DNA of 64,000 nt from Ectobacillus antri (GCF_003852715.1 NZ_RIAV01000001.1:372001-436000), one strand, 5' to 3'. Counted from the stretch's first letter, positions 26,678 to 36,299 are shown. Notes: generated from the letters alone by a model not told the origin. Made by a program: numbers and translations.

Positions 26678-28252
26678 ATGAGTGAACAATCTAATATACA
26701 AACGTCATCGCGCCGGACATTTGCGATTATTTCGCATCCGGATGCAGGTAAAACAACATTGACGGAAAAGTTGCTTCTTCTTGGTGGTTCCATTCGTTCA
26801 GCAGGAACGGTGAAAGCAAAAAAGTCAGGTAAATATGCAACATCTGACTGGATGGAAATTGAAAAGCAACGTGGTATTTCCGTTACCTCTAGTGTGATGC
26901 AATTTTCGTATCGTGATCATCATATTAACATTGTTGACACACCAGGTCACCAAGATTTTAGTGAAGATACCTATCGAACACTAACAGCTGTTGATAGCGC
27001 AGTTATGGTGATTGACGGTACAAAAGGTATTGAGGCGCAAACACTTAAATTATTTAAAGTATGTCGTATGAGAGGAATCCCTATCTTAACGTTTATCAAC
27101 AAATTAGACCGTGAAGGGAAAGATCCTCTAGAACTGCTAGAAGAAATCGAAGAGGTACTTGAAATTGAATCTTACCCAGTGACATGGCCGATTGGTATGG
27201 GGAAAAGATTTCAAGGTACATATGATCGCTTTGAAAAACAAATTGAAGTTTACCGCGGTAATGAGGAGTCGTTATTTGTTAACTTTGATGGCGAACATGT
27301 AACAGATGAAGTAGCGGAGCACATTAATGAAGGGATGCTACCGTCTTTAATGGATGAGCTAACGTTGCTTAATGAAGCGGGAAATGAGTTTTCAATGGAA
27401 AAAGTAAAGAATGGCACATTAACACCTGTTTTCTTCGGAAGTGCGATTGCAAACTTTGGTGTACAATCATTTTTCAATGCATTTTTGCAGTTAACATCAC
27501 CACCGCAGCCACGAAAGTCATCTATAGGTGAAATTGATGTAAACAACCCTGAGTTTTCTGGATTTGTTTTTAAAATTCAGGCGAATATGAATCCGGCGCA
27601 CCGAGATAGAATTGCTTTCGTGCGTGTGTGTTCTGGGAAATTCGAGCGAGGCATGACAGTTACGTTATCTCGTACTGGTAAAAAAATCAAGCTCGGCCAG
27701 TCTCAGCAATTTTTAGCATCAGAGCGTGAAACAGTAGACGAAGCATATCCAGGTGATATTATCGGCTTGTATGACGCCGGCACCTATCAAATTGGTGATA
27801 CAATTGTCGGAGGCAACAATACCTTTAAGTTTGAGGCGTTGCCAACCTTCCCGCCAGAATTATTTATGAAAGTTCGTGCAAAAAACGCGATGAAGCATAA
27901 ACATTTTGATAAAGGGATGAATCAACTTGTACAAGAAGGTGCGGTGCAACTTTACCGTACACCATTTTTTGGAGATTACATTTTAGGTGCGGTTGGTGAA
28001 CTTCAGTTCCAAGTATTTGAATACCGTATGAAAGCAGAATATGGTGTGGATTTGGAAATGATTATGATGCGCCATGATATTGCAAAGTGGGTAACTGGCG
28101 GCGAACTAAAAGACAGTATGCTGGACTCGCGTGTAATGAAGGTTGAAGATCGTGAGGGGAATCCGGTACTGTTATTTGAAAATGACTTTGTATATAGAAT
28201 GTTCCAAGATAAATATCCAGATATAAAATTAAGCAGCGTGTTGGAGTTGTAG
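26678..28252 (+). CDS. prfC: Peptide chain release factor 3 (RF3)
   Basis: RF3 is a GTPase that recycles RF1/RF2 from the ribosome after peptide release. The G motifs are SHPDAGKTT near residues 20-28, DTPGHQD and NKLD. The C-terminal domain ([20 protein letters not shown]-type region) fits RF3 rather than EF-G. From ATG 26678, after AAGGAAAGGA, it has 524 residues; an alternative ATG at 26657 would add 7. It is monocistronic and ends in a strong terminator. Confidence 0.94.
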   Translation: MSEQSNIQTSSRRTFAIISHPDAGKTTLTEKLLLLGGSIRSAGTVKAKKSGKYATSDWMEIEKQRGISVTSSVMQFSYRDHHINIVDTPGHQDFSEDTYRTLTAVDSAVMVIDGTKGIEAQTLKLFKVCRMRGIPILTFINKLDREGKDPLELLEEIEEVLEIESYPVTWPIGMGKRFQGTYDRFEKQIEVYRGNEESLFVNFDGEHVTDEVAEHINEGMLPSLMDELTLLNEAGNEFSMEKVKNGTLTPVFFGSAIANFGVQSFFNAFLQLTSPPQPRKSSIGEIDVNNPEFSGFVFKIQANMNPAHRDRIAFVRVCSGKFERGMTVTLSRTGKKIKLGQSQQFLASERETVDEAYPGDIIGLYDAGTYQIGDTIVGGNNTFKFEALPTFPPELFMKVRAKNAMKHKHFDKGMNQLVQEGAVQLYRTPFFGDYILGAVGELQFQVFEYRMKAEYGVDLEMIMMRHDIAKWVTGGELKDSMLDSRVMKVEDREGNPVLLFENDFVYRMFQDKYPDIKLSSVLEL

Positions 28253-28287
28253 AAAGTGGTCTTGTCCAAGACCACTTTCTTTTTTGT
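28252..28287 (+). terminator. Terminator of prfC
   Basis: AGAAAGTGGTCTTG pairs with CAAGACCACTTTCT around TC, followed by a T-run, immediately at the stop codon. Confidence 0.92.
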
Positions 28288-28342
28288 TTACTTATTTTTG
28301 AATCTTTGTAATAATCAATTTTAATATGAAGGAGGGATGTAG

Positions 28343-28846
28343 ATGGAAGTGAAGTTGTTGCAGCCTGATGATGCGGCAGGGTATTGGAAATTGAGATTAG
28401 AGGCACTTAAGAACCATCCTACAGCGTTTGGAACCAGTTATGAGGAAGCTTTGCAGCGAGTGAATCCGATTCAACAGATAGCGGAGCGATTCGCAAATAC
28501 TGGAGAATATACGTTCGGTGCATTCGTGGAAGGTGAATTAATTGGCGTTGTAACACTGATGCAGGAAAAAGCGAAGAAGTTTTGTCATCGTGCTACCATT
28601 TTAGCAATGTATGTCACACCTGAAAAGCGCGGTAGAGGTGTGGCTAAGGCATTGTTACAGGCGGCAATTAAACGGGCTCAAGAAGTAGAATCCATTATCA
28701 AAATTAATTTAACGGTTGTGTCAGAAAATGTAAGCGCGAAAGCTTTGTATCAAAATTTGGGTTTTCAAGTATTCGGTACAGAAGAGAAGGCTCTTTACTA
28801 TAACAATGTATACTATGATGAAGAGCATATGGTTTTGTTTCTGTAA
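28343..28846 (+). CDS. GNAT family N-acetyltransferase
   Basis: This is a 167-residue acetyl-CoA-dependent acetyltransferase. The segment ILAMYVTPEKRGRGVAKALL (beta4/loop/alpha3, about residues 92-111) carries the acetyl-CoA pyrophosphate loop RGRGVA. The VSENVSAKALYQNLGF block follows. Substrate not predictable. GAAGGAGGG precedes ATG 28343. The next gene starts 23 bases after its stop, so the two probably form an operon. Confidence 0.87.
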   Translation: MEVKLLQPDDAAGYWKLRLEALKNHPTAFGTSYEEALQRVNPIQQIAERFANTGEYTFGAFVEGELIGVVTLMQEKAKKFCHRATILAMYVTPEKRGRGVAKALLQAAIKRAQEVESIIKINLTVVSENVSAKALYQNLGFQVFGTEEKALYYNNVYYDEEHMVLFL

Positions 28847-28869
28847 AAATATATTAGGAGATGGATAGG

Positions 28870-29661
28870 ATGATAAAAGCCATTTTTTTTGATTTAGACG
28901 ACACGCTGTTATGGGATCAAAAGAGTGTAAACGAGGCATTCGAAGCAACATGTCGCTTTGCTAGTGAACGATGCGGCGTAGATCCAAAGCTTTTAGAGGA
29001 AGCTGTACGAAAAGAGGCAGCAGCACTATATGCAACATATGAGATATACCCGTTTACACAAATGATTGGGATCAATCCATTTGAAGGGATGTGGGGGGAC
29101 TTTTTAGATGAAGGGGACGATTTTCGTAAAATGAAGGAGATTGTTCCGATATATCGACAAGAGGCTTGGACAAGAGGCCTACGTGCGCTTGGCATTGAAC
29201 ATGTAGCGCTCGGTCAAGAACTTGCCGAAAGGTTTCCAATAGAGCGTAGAAGTAGACCCTTTGTATATGATGAGACGTTTCAAGTATTAGATGCGCTGCA
29301 CGGTACATATAAATTGTTGTTGCTTACAAACGGATCTCCAGATTTACAAAACACAAAACTCTCCATTACACCGCAAATTGCACCTTATTTTGATCATATT
29401 GTAATCTCTGGAGCTTTTGGGAGAGGAAAGCCTGATCCATCTATTTTTGCACACGCACTGGAGTTGCTTTCGTTGCAAAAGGAGGAAGTCATAATGGTTG
29501 GAGATAACCTTATGACCGACATTCTTGGTGCATCTCGGGCAGGCATCACAACGGTTTGGGTTAACCGTCATCAGAAAGAGCGAAATGAAGTTATACCAGA
29601 CTATGAAATTACACACTTGGAAGAGTTATACAAAATTTTGAAAGAAATAGATAAAAGATAA
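28870..29661 (+). CDS. HAD-superfamily hydrolase (subfamily IA, YjjG/NANP-like)
   Basis: This probable phosphatase has 263 residues. Motif I DLDDTLL is at about 7-13 (nucleophile Asp), motif II LLLTNGSP, motif III Lys in GKPDPSIF, and motif IV MVGDNLMTDILG. A cap domain lies between motifs I and II. I use ATG 28870, because AGGAG at 28856-28860 is 9 bases away, while the ATG at 28861 directly abuts it. The substrate is not identifiable. It ends in a perfect hairpin terminator. Confidence 0.87.
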   Translation: MIKAIFFDLDDTLLWDQKSVNEAFEATCRFASERCGVDPKLLEEAVRKEAAALYATYEIYPFTQMIGINPFEGMWGDFLDEGDDFRKMKEIVPIYRQEAWTRGLRALGIEHVALGQELAERFPIERRSRPFVYDETFQVLDALHGTYKLLLLTNGSPDLQNTKLSITPQIAPYFDHIVISGAFGRGKPDPSIFAHALELLSLQKEEVIMVGDNLMTDILGASRAGITTVWVNRHQKERNEVIPDYEITHLEELYKILKEIDKR

Positions 29662-29696
29662 AAGGCTTTGCGTCTAGTACGCAAAGCCTTTTATCT
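29657..29696. terminator. Terminator after the HAD gene
   Basis: GATAAAAGGCTTTGCG pairs with CGCAAAGCCTTTTATC around a seven-base loop; A/T tails on both sides allow either direction. Confidence 0.9.
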
Positions 29697-29852
29697 TTAC
29701 CCAATATATATTAAAAAGTAGGAAGCAATGACTAGGATAAGTAAAATGACACCTAATGAAATCCAAATTGTCATAGGCTCAACTGCTTGAAAGGTTTGCT
29801 CATTAATTTCCTTACGCTTAACCAAATAGCTGCATGTAGCTAAAGCAATCAT
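29697..29852 (-). CDS. Possible small single-pass membrane protein
   Basis: A minus-strand frame of 51 residues runs from ATG 29850-29852 to TAA. It reads as a short basic N-terminal part (YLVKRKEINEQ) followed by a clear transmembrane segment (TIWISLGVILLILVIASYF). The composition is convincing for a small membrane protein, but no good ribosome binding site lies before the ATG, so the N-terminus may be wrong or the gene decayed. It shares the terminator with the HAD gene. Confidence 0.4.
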   Translation of the reverse strand: MIALATCSYLVKRKEINEQTFQAVEPMTIWISLGVILLILVIASYFLIYIG

Positions 29853-29925
29853 AAGAAAGGAGATGCATTATGCAAATATGGATGGGAAATGCTAACAGTA
29901 TCTCTTACATAAGGTGGTTTATACA

Positions 29926-31140
29926 ATGGAACTATATAATGGAAAACCATATTGGCTCACAACATATCCACATGCACCTGCATATCCAAAGTTAGAGGAA
30001 GATATTACATGTGATGTATTGATTGTCGGCGGGGGCAGCTGCGGTGCGCAATGTGCATATTATATGGCAGATACAGGACTTGATGTGGTGGTTGTAGATC
30101 AGCGGAAAGTTGGACACGGGAGTACATGTACAAACACTGCACTTGTTCAATACTTGGGGGATAAAATGCTCTATCAGCTTGTAAACTCGTTTGGAGAAAC
30201 AAATGCCATTAGGCATACGAAGCTGTGTGAGCAAGCAATTGCAGATATTAAATCTGCGTGTAACGCATTACATATTGATGCTGAATATGTACAGCGTGCC
30301 AGCTTGTATTATGCTAGCTGTGAGGAAGATGTAGCTAAGCTTGAAAAAGAATATGGGTATTTGCAAAAGCACGGGTTTATGGCAGACATGCTGACTGAAG
30401 AACAAATTGGTAAGTGGTATCCATTTAAAAAACGAGCGGCATTGTACGTGCAAAATGATGGAGAATTAAATCCGTATAAATTTACAATTGGACTATTGGA
30501 GAAGGCAAAACAGAAAAGCGTGCGCATATTTGAGGAAACAGCTATTAATGGAAAAGTATTTGAAGAAGATGGCGCGATATTTTATACAAAAACTAACCAT
30601 ACGATTAAAGCAAAGCATGTTATTATTGCGAGCGGGTATGAAGGACTAAATTTTAAAAAGGACAAAAACGCGTTGCTCACTACTACATATGCTATTGTTA
30701 CAAATCCTGTGGAAGATTTCAGTAGTTGGCACGAACGTACGCTGATATGGGAAACGGCAAGACCGTATATTTATATGCGCACAACAGCTGATAATCGTAT
30801 TATTATCGGGGGGTTAGATGATGATATGATTAGTCCAACGGAACGAGAGGGAAAATTACCGCACAAACGCGACAAGCTTGTGGGGGAGTTTCAAAAACTT
30901 TTTCCGAATCTAAGTGTCCGACCAGAGTTTTACTTAGGTGCTTACTATGCAGGAACCCACGATGGTTTGCCGATGCTCGGTCATTATGAAGAAATGCCAA
31001 ATTGTCATATGATCTTTGGATATGGTGATAACGGACTGGTTTATAATATGCTTCTAGCGAAAATAACAAGAGATGTAATTACAAAGGGCACACATGAAGC
31101 CTTGGATATTTACTTACACACAAGACCGATGATGCAATAG
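29926..31140 (+). CDS. FAD-dependent oxidoreductase of the DAO (D-amino-acid/glycine oxidase) family
   Basis: This 404-residue flavoprotein has the dinucleotide motif VDVLIVGGGSCGAQ-type near residue 25 (read as CDVLIVGGGSCGAQC), a DAO domain, and a C-terminal GLPMLG...FGYGDNGLVYN segment that is usual in this family. It lacks the C-terminal Rieske domain found in some Bacillus relatives. ATG 29926 follows AAGGTGG. The substrate is unknown. An overlapping short frame with its own strong site begins at 29870 upstream. Confidence 0.85.
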   Translation: MELYNGKPYWLTTYPHAPAYPKLEEDITCDVLIVGGGSCGAQCAYYMADTGLDVVVVDQRKVGHGSTCTNTALVQYLGDKMLYQLVNSFGETNAIRHTKLCEQAIADIKSACNALHIDAEYVQRASLYYASCEEDVAKLEKEYGYLQKHGFMADMLTEEQIGKWYPFKKRAALYVQNDGELNPYKFTIGLLEKAKQKSVRIFEETAINGKVFEEDGAIFYTKTNHTIKAKHVIIASGYEGLNFKKDKNALLTTTYAIVTNPVEDFSSWHERTLIWETARPYIYMRTTADNRIIIGGLDDDMISPTEREGKLPHKRDKLVGEFQKLFPNLSVRPEFYLGAYYAGTHDGLPMLGHYEEMPNCHMIFGYGDNGLVYNMLLAKITRDVITKGTHEALDIYLHTRPMMQ

Positions 31141-31167
31141 GACTTCGCTTACGCGAAGTCCTATTTT
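31138..31167 (+). terminator. Terminator of the DAO-family gene
   Basis: GGACTTCG pairs with CGAAGTCC around CTTACG; the stem overlaps the stop codon region and is followed by TATTTTA. Confidence 0.8.
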
Positions 31168-31330
31168 ACTTGCAAGCTATCTACAAATGGTGTAAAAGAT
31201 TCATCAACTGCAGATAAGTATGTTTTCTCATGCGTGTAAGAAAACCGGGGGAGTTGCTATATCATAAGTGCTCTATATAGTACAAGATACATACATATAA
31301 GAAGAATAGATAGACAAAAGGAGGAACTAT

Positions 31331-32164
31331 ATGGGCTACTATGTAACTGTTGAAGCTAGTAATCAAACGGAGCATATTGTGAACGTATTTGTAGAGGATA
31401 TAGGACCTAGAGAGGGCAAGGTTATTTTGTTTTTGCATGGATGGCCGGTGAATCATAAAATGTTTGAGTATCAATATAATGAATTACCTAAACACGGCTA
31501 CCGTTGTATTGGTGTTGATTTACGGGGGTTCGGTAAGTCTGATCGTCCGTGGAGCGGCTATTCTTACAACCGACTTGCAGATGATATTAGAAGTATTGTC
31601 GATACACTGCAGCTAAAAGCCTTTGTTTTAGTTGGGTTTTCGATGGGAGGAGCTATTGCTGTTCGCTATATGGATCGGCATAGTGGGCATCAAGTCGCGA
31701 AATTAGCTTTACTGGGCGCTGCAGCACCAGCTTTCACGCAACGTCCTGGGTATCCGTATGGACTTACGAAGGATGCTGTAGACAAGCTAATTGAAGCTAT
31801 ATATAAAGATCGACCCAATATGCTCCGAAGCTTTGGTGACACATTTTTTGAACGGTATATAACGGAAGATTTTAAAAACTGGTTTTTTCAATTGGGTTTA
31901 GAGGCATCTGGGCATGGCACTATCCAATGCGCTGTATCTCTGCGGGATGAAGATTTGCGAGCGGATTTGCCCGCCGTCCATGTACCCACTGTTATTTGTC
32001 ACGGTGTACATGATAAAATCTGTCCTTTTGTATTAGCAGAAATCATGCATGCCGGCATTCAAAATTCACAACTCATTCCCTTTCAAGAAAGCGGTCATGG
32101 TTTGTTTTATTGTGAGCGAGAGAAGTTAAATCGTGAGCTGCTACGCTTTATGGATAAGAGTTAA
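31331..32164 (+). CDS. Alpha/beta-hydrolase (esterase / non-haem haloperoxidase-like)
   Basis: This 277-residue soluble hydrolase has FLHGWPVNH (oxyanion region) near 36-44, DLRGFGKSDRP near 66, the nucleophile elbow GFSMGG with Ser near residue 104, a late catalytic Asp (HGVHDKICP) and the catalytic His in ESGHGLFY. This set resembles bacterial non-haem chloroperoxidases and carboxylesterases. An AAAGGAGG site precedes ATG 31331. The substrate is unknown. Confidence 0.87.
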   Translation: MGYYVTVEASNQTEHIVNVFVEDIGPREGKVILFLHGWPVNHKMFEYQYNELPKHGYRCIGVDLRGFGKSDRPWSGYSYNRLADDIRSIVDTLQLKAFVLVGFSMGGAIAVRYMDRHSGHQVAKLALLGAAAPAFTQRPGYPYGLTKDAVDKLIEAIYKDRPNMLRSFGDTFFERYITEDFKNWFFQLGLEASGHGTIQCAVSLRDEDLRADLPAVHVPTVICHGVHDKICPFVLAEIMHAGIQNSQLIPFQESGHGLFYCEREKLNRELLRFMDKS

Positions 32165-32246
32165 TATCTAGAAAGTTCGTCACCGCTAGATACTGTTTTG
32201 CAAGTAGCTTTAAAGTCTGTTTAACTTGTATATTTTTATCTAGAAT

Positions 32247-32284
32247 AAAAAATACTTGGCGCACAAAAGCGTCAAGTATTTTAT
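32247..32284. terminator. Bidirectional terminator between the hydrolase and the convergent DUF3900-like gene
   Basis: AAAATACTTGGCGC pairs with GCGTCAAGTATTTT around ACAAAA, with A/T runs on both sides. Confidence 0.87.
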
Positions 32285-32300
32285 AGTAATGTATTCCATG

Positions 32301-33371
32301 TTAATCGTTGCTTGTTTTCAAAGCAATTTTACTAATGACTTTCTCCAATTCATCCGGCTTCAAAAACTCAATCGGTGAGAACCCCTTCTCAAAGGTCAGC
32401 ATATCGGCTTCAATCATCAGCACATACTTATCATTCACTTTCGCGATATGAATCTGCTCCCCAAAATCCGCCAGCAAGCCTTTCACAGAAATATGGTCCG
32501 CCTTTAGTTTTAACTCTACTTCTGGCGCATACTCCACAATCTGCGCCGCTGCTTCCATGACTTCTTCTGTGCTGAAATGTTCCATCATTTCACGCTTCGG
32601 ACTCGCTGACCAAATTTCCATCGCTTCCTCAAATTGTTGGCGCGCTTCGCTTTCTTCCTCGTAGACGTTTTCCATACGGTCATATACCATCGTCATGACT
32701 TGGTTTTTGACAATTTCGGGCATGGACTGCTCGTACTGGACGAATTTCAAGAAGTCCTCAAAATAACGTGCGTGAGAGGATTGATGGATTTTTAGCTCAC
32801 GCTCCTCCATCATGCCTTCCTCTGGCATGTAAGGGTATTGGATGGATTTCATGTTTTTTGTTGTAATGGCCATTTCGACGTTGCGAATTAGTGTTGCTTC
32901 GTCGGAAATAGATGCGACTTTTGGTTCAAAGTCACATTTCATGATGAACATAAAGGGCTCATCAAAGTATTTGTGCAATTTGGCACTTGCCACAAGCAGG
33001 ACGCCACCGCGTACGGCGCTGGTATCTGTGTAAGAAGAAGCAAGAATCTCACTGGCAAGCTGAAAAGCTTCTTTTGTATTGGCATAGCGAACGCGCTGAA
33101 ACACATTAAAGTTCGGATTGGAATCTAGTCCATGGCCTTCCTCTGTAATAAAATACCCAATTTTAGTAGGTGCTTGTTCCCCTTTTGGATGCCGTTCAAC
33201 CTTACGTTTTACGATTTTAGCCAATTCTCCGTCTAAAAAGTCCTTTAATGGGCTGGCTTCATACTCTATTTCGTCTAGCGTTTGAAAATGTTTGTAGTAT
33301 TTGGTTGTTTGTTCGCCTTTACCTTCCACGTGAACAACGTAAAAAGATAGATAATTAATTTGAAAATCCAT
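32301..33371 (-). CDS. Uncharacterised protein, DUF3900-like
   Basis: A soluble protein of 356 residues with no signal peptide or membrane segment. It begins MDFQINYLSFYVVHVEGKGE and is rich in acidic residues in its second half, with a helical stretch around 210-270. The sequence resembles a Bacillus family annotated DUF3900; the name is from memory and the function is unknown. I take ATG 33371; an in-frame GTG at 33380 is an alternative. It is monocistronic. Confidence 0.75.
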   Translation of the reverse strand: MDFQINYLSFYVVHVEGKGEQTTKYYKHFQTLDEIEYEASPLKDFLDGELAKIVKRKVERHPKGEQAPTKIGYFITEEGHGLDSNPNFNVFQRVRYANTKEAFQLASEILASSYTDTSAVRGGVLLVASAKLHKYFDEPFMFIMKCDFEPKVASISDEATLIRNVEMAITTKNMKSIQYPYMPEEGMMEERELKIHQSSHARYFEDFLKFVQYEQSMPEIVKNQVMTMVYDRMENVYEEESEARQQFEEAMEIWSASPKREMMEHFSTEEVMEAAAQIVEYAPEVELKLKADHISVKGLLADFGEQIHIAKVNDKYVLMIEADMLTFEKGFSPIEFLKPDELEKVISKIALKTSND

Positions 33372-33559
33372 TGTTTTCACCCGCTTCTGTTAGATTGACT
33401 TGTTTTAGTATAAGAAAGGCATCTCACGCTCGTCAATTGTTGACGTTATTTCATTGTTAATTCTATTTAACTATTTTTTAATATATAAAACTACGCTTCA
33501 CCCCCAACTTATGGTGATGAGTCAAATAAAAATAGGCTGATGACTTTGTCATAAGCCTG

Positions 33560-33583
33560 AGCGCCTTAAGAAGGCGCTTTTTA
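33560..33583 (+). terminator. Orphan terminator-like hairpin
   Basis: GCGCCTT pairs with AAGGCGC around AAG and is followed by TTTTTA on the plus strand. Both flanking genes are on the minus strand, so it may belong to a lost gene or to a small transcript. The rest of 33372-33640 shows no gene. Confidence 0.5.
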
Positions 33584-33640
33584 TATGATAAAAACGCATA
33601 AGGTATTGGGGGTTGTACTGTTGTAGCGCTAGAACAAGCT

Positions 33641-34564
33641 TTAATACCATTGTTGTCTCAAAAACTCAATTGTTGGATGTAAATCTATCGTGAGTGCCGT
33701 TTCTACGAGCAAATCATATGCCTTTACATCATCTAACGGTACATTTGATGGTAATGTGGGGTTTAAACGATGATAACGATTTCCAAGCAAGCATTGACTG
33801 TATAAGGAGTCTGCCTCAGCACCTCCATTTAACATCACCGAAAGCAAAGGAAATTGTGGCTCTTCAGATCGTTGCTTCTCTGGTGCATTATACGCCCATT
33901 GTCCAAATCCCCATTCACTTGTATCTTGTGTAATACGAAGCTCTTCTCCGCCGGTACCTATGGATAACAAAACGAGATTATCCAAGCACTGACCCCCAAG
34001 CCAATGATTGGCTGCCATGGCAATGGCGGCTACGCTCGGGCTGTTTGCAAACACACCGCCGTCAATTAATCCGTTATAAGAGGGAAAGTAAATGGGGGCA
34101 GCAGAGCTTGCCATCGCAGCATCAACTGCCTTTGCCTCCCCATCACGTTCTAAAAAATTATGGAAAAAAACAGGCTTCCAAGAACTTTGCGATGGTCCGC
34201 CCACATCAAAAGCAGTGATAATTACGTGTTTATAAAAGTCTTTTAATTGTAGCTCTTCTCCAAAAAAAGAAACCAATAATTCATGTAAGTGTGTGTTACT
34301 GTAGCGCGGGCGCAAGATAGGGATGCGGTGTGGCGAACTGAAGACAGTTGATAAATTTTCTTTTGAAAATACTTGTAAAATTTCCAGTGGTGTTTTTCCA
34401 CTTGCAAGGCCCAGTGCTAAGAATGAACCAACAGAAGTGCCAGCTACAAGGTGTGTTGTGCGAACAAGTTCAGGAAAGTCTTTACATAATCTTGATAAAA
34501 TAATTGCCGATAAAATACCGCGTACGCCGCCTCCGTCAAAGGTAATAATTCTGTATCTTCCCAT
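33641..34564 (-). CDS. Patatin-like phospholipase
   Basis: This 307-residue lipid acyl hydrolase has the patatin catalytic dyad. The oxyanion-hole loop GGGVRG is at residues 11-16, the nucleophile Ser44 is in GTSVG, and the catalytic Asp168 is in LIDGGVF. There is no signal peptide, so it acts in the cytoplasm on membrane lipids. The length and motif spacing are like those of CapV-type effectors and of housekeeping bacterial patatins. No cyclase (CD-NTase) gene lies next to it. GCGGAGGT precedes ATG on the minus strand. Confidence 0.87.
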   Translation of the reverse strand: MGRYRIITFDGGGVRGILSAIILSRLCKDFPELVRTTHLVAGTSVGSFLALGLASGKTPLEILQVFSKENLSTVFSSPHRIPILRPRYSNTHLHELLVSFFGEELQLKDFYKHVIITAFDVGGPSQSSWKPVFFHNFLERDGEAKAVDAAMASSAAPIYFPSYNGLIDGGVFANSPSVAAIAMAANHWLGGQCLDNLVLLSIGTGGEELRITQDTSEWGFGQWAYNAPEKQRSEEPQFPLLSVMLNGGAEADSLYSQCLLGNRYHRLNPTLPSNVPLDDVKAYDLLVETALTIDLHPTIEFLRQQWY

Positions 34565-34894
34565 AGGTGTACCTCCGCTTTTTATCTAAACCTACTCTGT
34601 ACTTGAGTAAAGAAATGAGTTTGTTTTATGAGGATCTCGTTATATATAAAATTCAACGGGGCGTGGTCATGTTCGTAGAAAAAATCATGATGGCTGCTCG
34701 GCTTAGAGGAAGGGTAAAACAACAACAGTAGTAACTTAATCGGTTACAACCAAATATTGGCCAAACACAAACAGTTTGAACTATTGTAGAATAGTATTGT
34801 GATAGGAAATGTTCTGCTAGATTATCAGAAAAAATTGTTAGAGTCATATCTTTTTGTTTTTGAATATTCTATCTTTTTGCAGGGAGGACATCTG

Positions 34895-35995
34895 ATGAGG
34901 AATATATGGAAAACAGCTACAGTGTTAGCAGTTTTAGCACCGGCTATGTTCGGTTTTGCGACAGGAGTGGATGCGGCGAGCGGGAAGGTAACAGCTTCTA
35001 CGCTACATGTTCGCTCTACGCCATCCACAACGGGTAAAGTCATTGGTAAAATATACAAAAATAATATTTTGGACTATAGTGAGCATAATGCAGCATGGGT
35101 TAAAATTAATTTTCAGGGTAAAACAGCTTATGTGGCAAAGCGATATGTACAAACATTGCCAACTGTAGCAACACCTGCTTTTGTAAGCTATGAAGGCAAA
35201 GTCGCTGCATCTGCATTGAATGTGCGTGCCGGTATTGGAACGAGTCATAAAATTGTAGGGAAATTAGCGAACGGAACCATTGTAAAGGTGTCAAACAGCG
35301 CAAGCGGTTGGCTTTATGTTACAGCGGGTAATATAAAAGGATGGGTATCTGGCCAATATGTGGTAAAAGCCCCGGTAGTTCCTACAGCACCTGTAACAAA
35401 ACCGGCAACACCTGCTCCAGCAGCACCTGTAGCAACAGACTATAAAACAATGAATTTACGTTATCCTTCGCAAGTAACGGCGAATGAAATTAATAGTTAC
35501 ATACAAAAGTATGAGGCGTTAACAGGAGAGCGCTCCATCTTTAGTGGAAAAGGGCAACTATTTATTGACGTTGCGACAGAAGCAGGTATCAATCAGCTAT
35601 TGTTTGCGGCAATGGCTATTCACGAAAGTCGCTTTGGTATGAATGAATTGGCGCTGCAAAAGTATAACTTGTTCAGTGTGGGTGCCTATGATGCCGATCC
35701 GCTGTATTATGCTCATACTTTCCAAAGTGTAGAGCATGCAGTGCGTTATCAAGCAAAATTTTTACGTGAAAATTATTTAAATCCATCGAATTGGAGATAT
35801 AAAGGATCTTACCTAGGTGATGGCAACGGCGGGATCAATTATTATTATGCAACGGACAAGCAGTGGGGTGAGAAAATTGCTGCGCACGCCAATAAAATTC
35901 ATCCATTTCGTGCAGAAGAATACACAAACATTCAGATAATGTCTGGTGTGACACCGGTTGTGGCTGATCCGATTAAACCGCCTGCAAAAAAATAA
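34895..35995 (+). CDS. Secreted cell-wall hydrolase: two SH3 domains and a glucosaminidase domain
   Basis: This 366-residue exported protein begins with a signal peptide (MRNIWKTATVLAVLAPAMFG, cleavage after VDAA near residue 30). Two bacterial SH3 repeats follow (about 32-90 and 103-165; the pattern LxVRxxxxTxxKxIGK recurs). A Pro/Ala-rich linker leads to a C-terminal N-acetylglucosaminidase-like domain (about 195-345) with the likely catalytic Glu in AIHESRFG. Role: cleavage of peptidoglycan glycan strands. The true start is ATG 34895 after AGGGAGG; the frame is open upstream to 34799 with no coding character. The interval 34565-34894 holds no other gene. Confidence 0.87.
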   Translation: MRNIWKTATVLAVLAPAMFGFATGVDAASGKVTASTLHVRSTPSTTGKVIGKIYKNNILDYSEHNAAWVKINFQGKTAYVAKRYVQTLPTVATPAFVSYEGKVAASALNVRAGIGTSHKIVGKLANGTIVKVSNSASGWLYVTAGNIKGWVSGQYVVKAPVVPTAPVTKPATPAPAAPVATDYKTMNLRYPSQVTANEINSYIQKYEALTGERSIFSGKGQLFIDVATEAGINQLLFAAMAIHESRFGMNELALQKYNLFSVGAYDADPLYYAHTFQSVEHAVRYQAKFLRENYLNPSNWRYKGSYLGDGNGGINYYYATDKQWGEKIAAHANKIHPFRAEEYTNIQIMSGVTPVVADPIKPPAKK

Positions 35996-35997
35996 GG

Positions 35998-36026
35998 TTG
36001 CGATACATGCACATATATGTTATATT
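35998..36026 (+). promoter_or_regulatory. Candidate promoter immediately after the glucosaminidase gene
   Basis: TTGCGA (35998-36003) and TATATT (36021-36026) are 17 bases apart, starting three bases after the stop codon. Confidence 0.45.
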
Positions 36027-36032
36027 GAACTA

Positions 36033-36150
36033 GCGATGAGCTGATTTGCATAAGACGAACAACACGCCCTTAGGGCAACGCGCAATGTGGAGCGCGGTTG
36101 GACGCCGCAAATACGTAGCCGCCTGCAACATGCAGGCGGCTTTTTATTTT
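36033..36150 (+). ncRNA. Candidate small RNA of about 115 nt
   Basis: A promoter-like pair lies just upstream and a strong terminator (AGCCGCCTGC/GCAGGCGGCT, then T5 at 36117-36147) closes the unit. Between them three GC-rich hairpins can form in a row: GCCCTTAGGGC, GCGC-AATGTGGA-GCGC and GCGG-TTGGAC-GCCGC. The segment is clearly GC-richer than its surroundings and has no ORF with a ribosome binding site. It may alternatively be only the 3' end of the upstream mRNA. Confidence 0.4.
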
Positions 36151-36299
36151 ACTCACTTGCTCATGAATGCGAGAGTTTTGCCAATAGGTAGATAAGTCGA
36201 AATGATAAATCGGGTTATTAGAAGAGCCGTTATAACAAGTATGACTGGACGCAATGAAACAAATAGTAAGATTATGTTAGTTGCTGAAGGTGGTTGTGT

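Noticed and set aside
33641-34564. Patatin gene as part of a CBASS antiphage operon
   Set aside because: No CD-NTase, ubiquitin-like transfer or other CBASS partner is adjacent; kept only as an orphan patatin.
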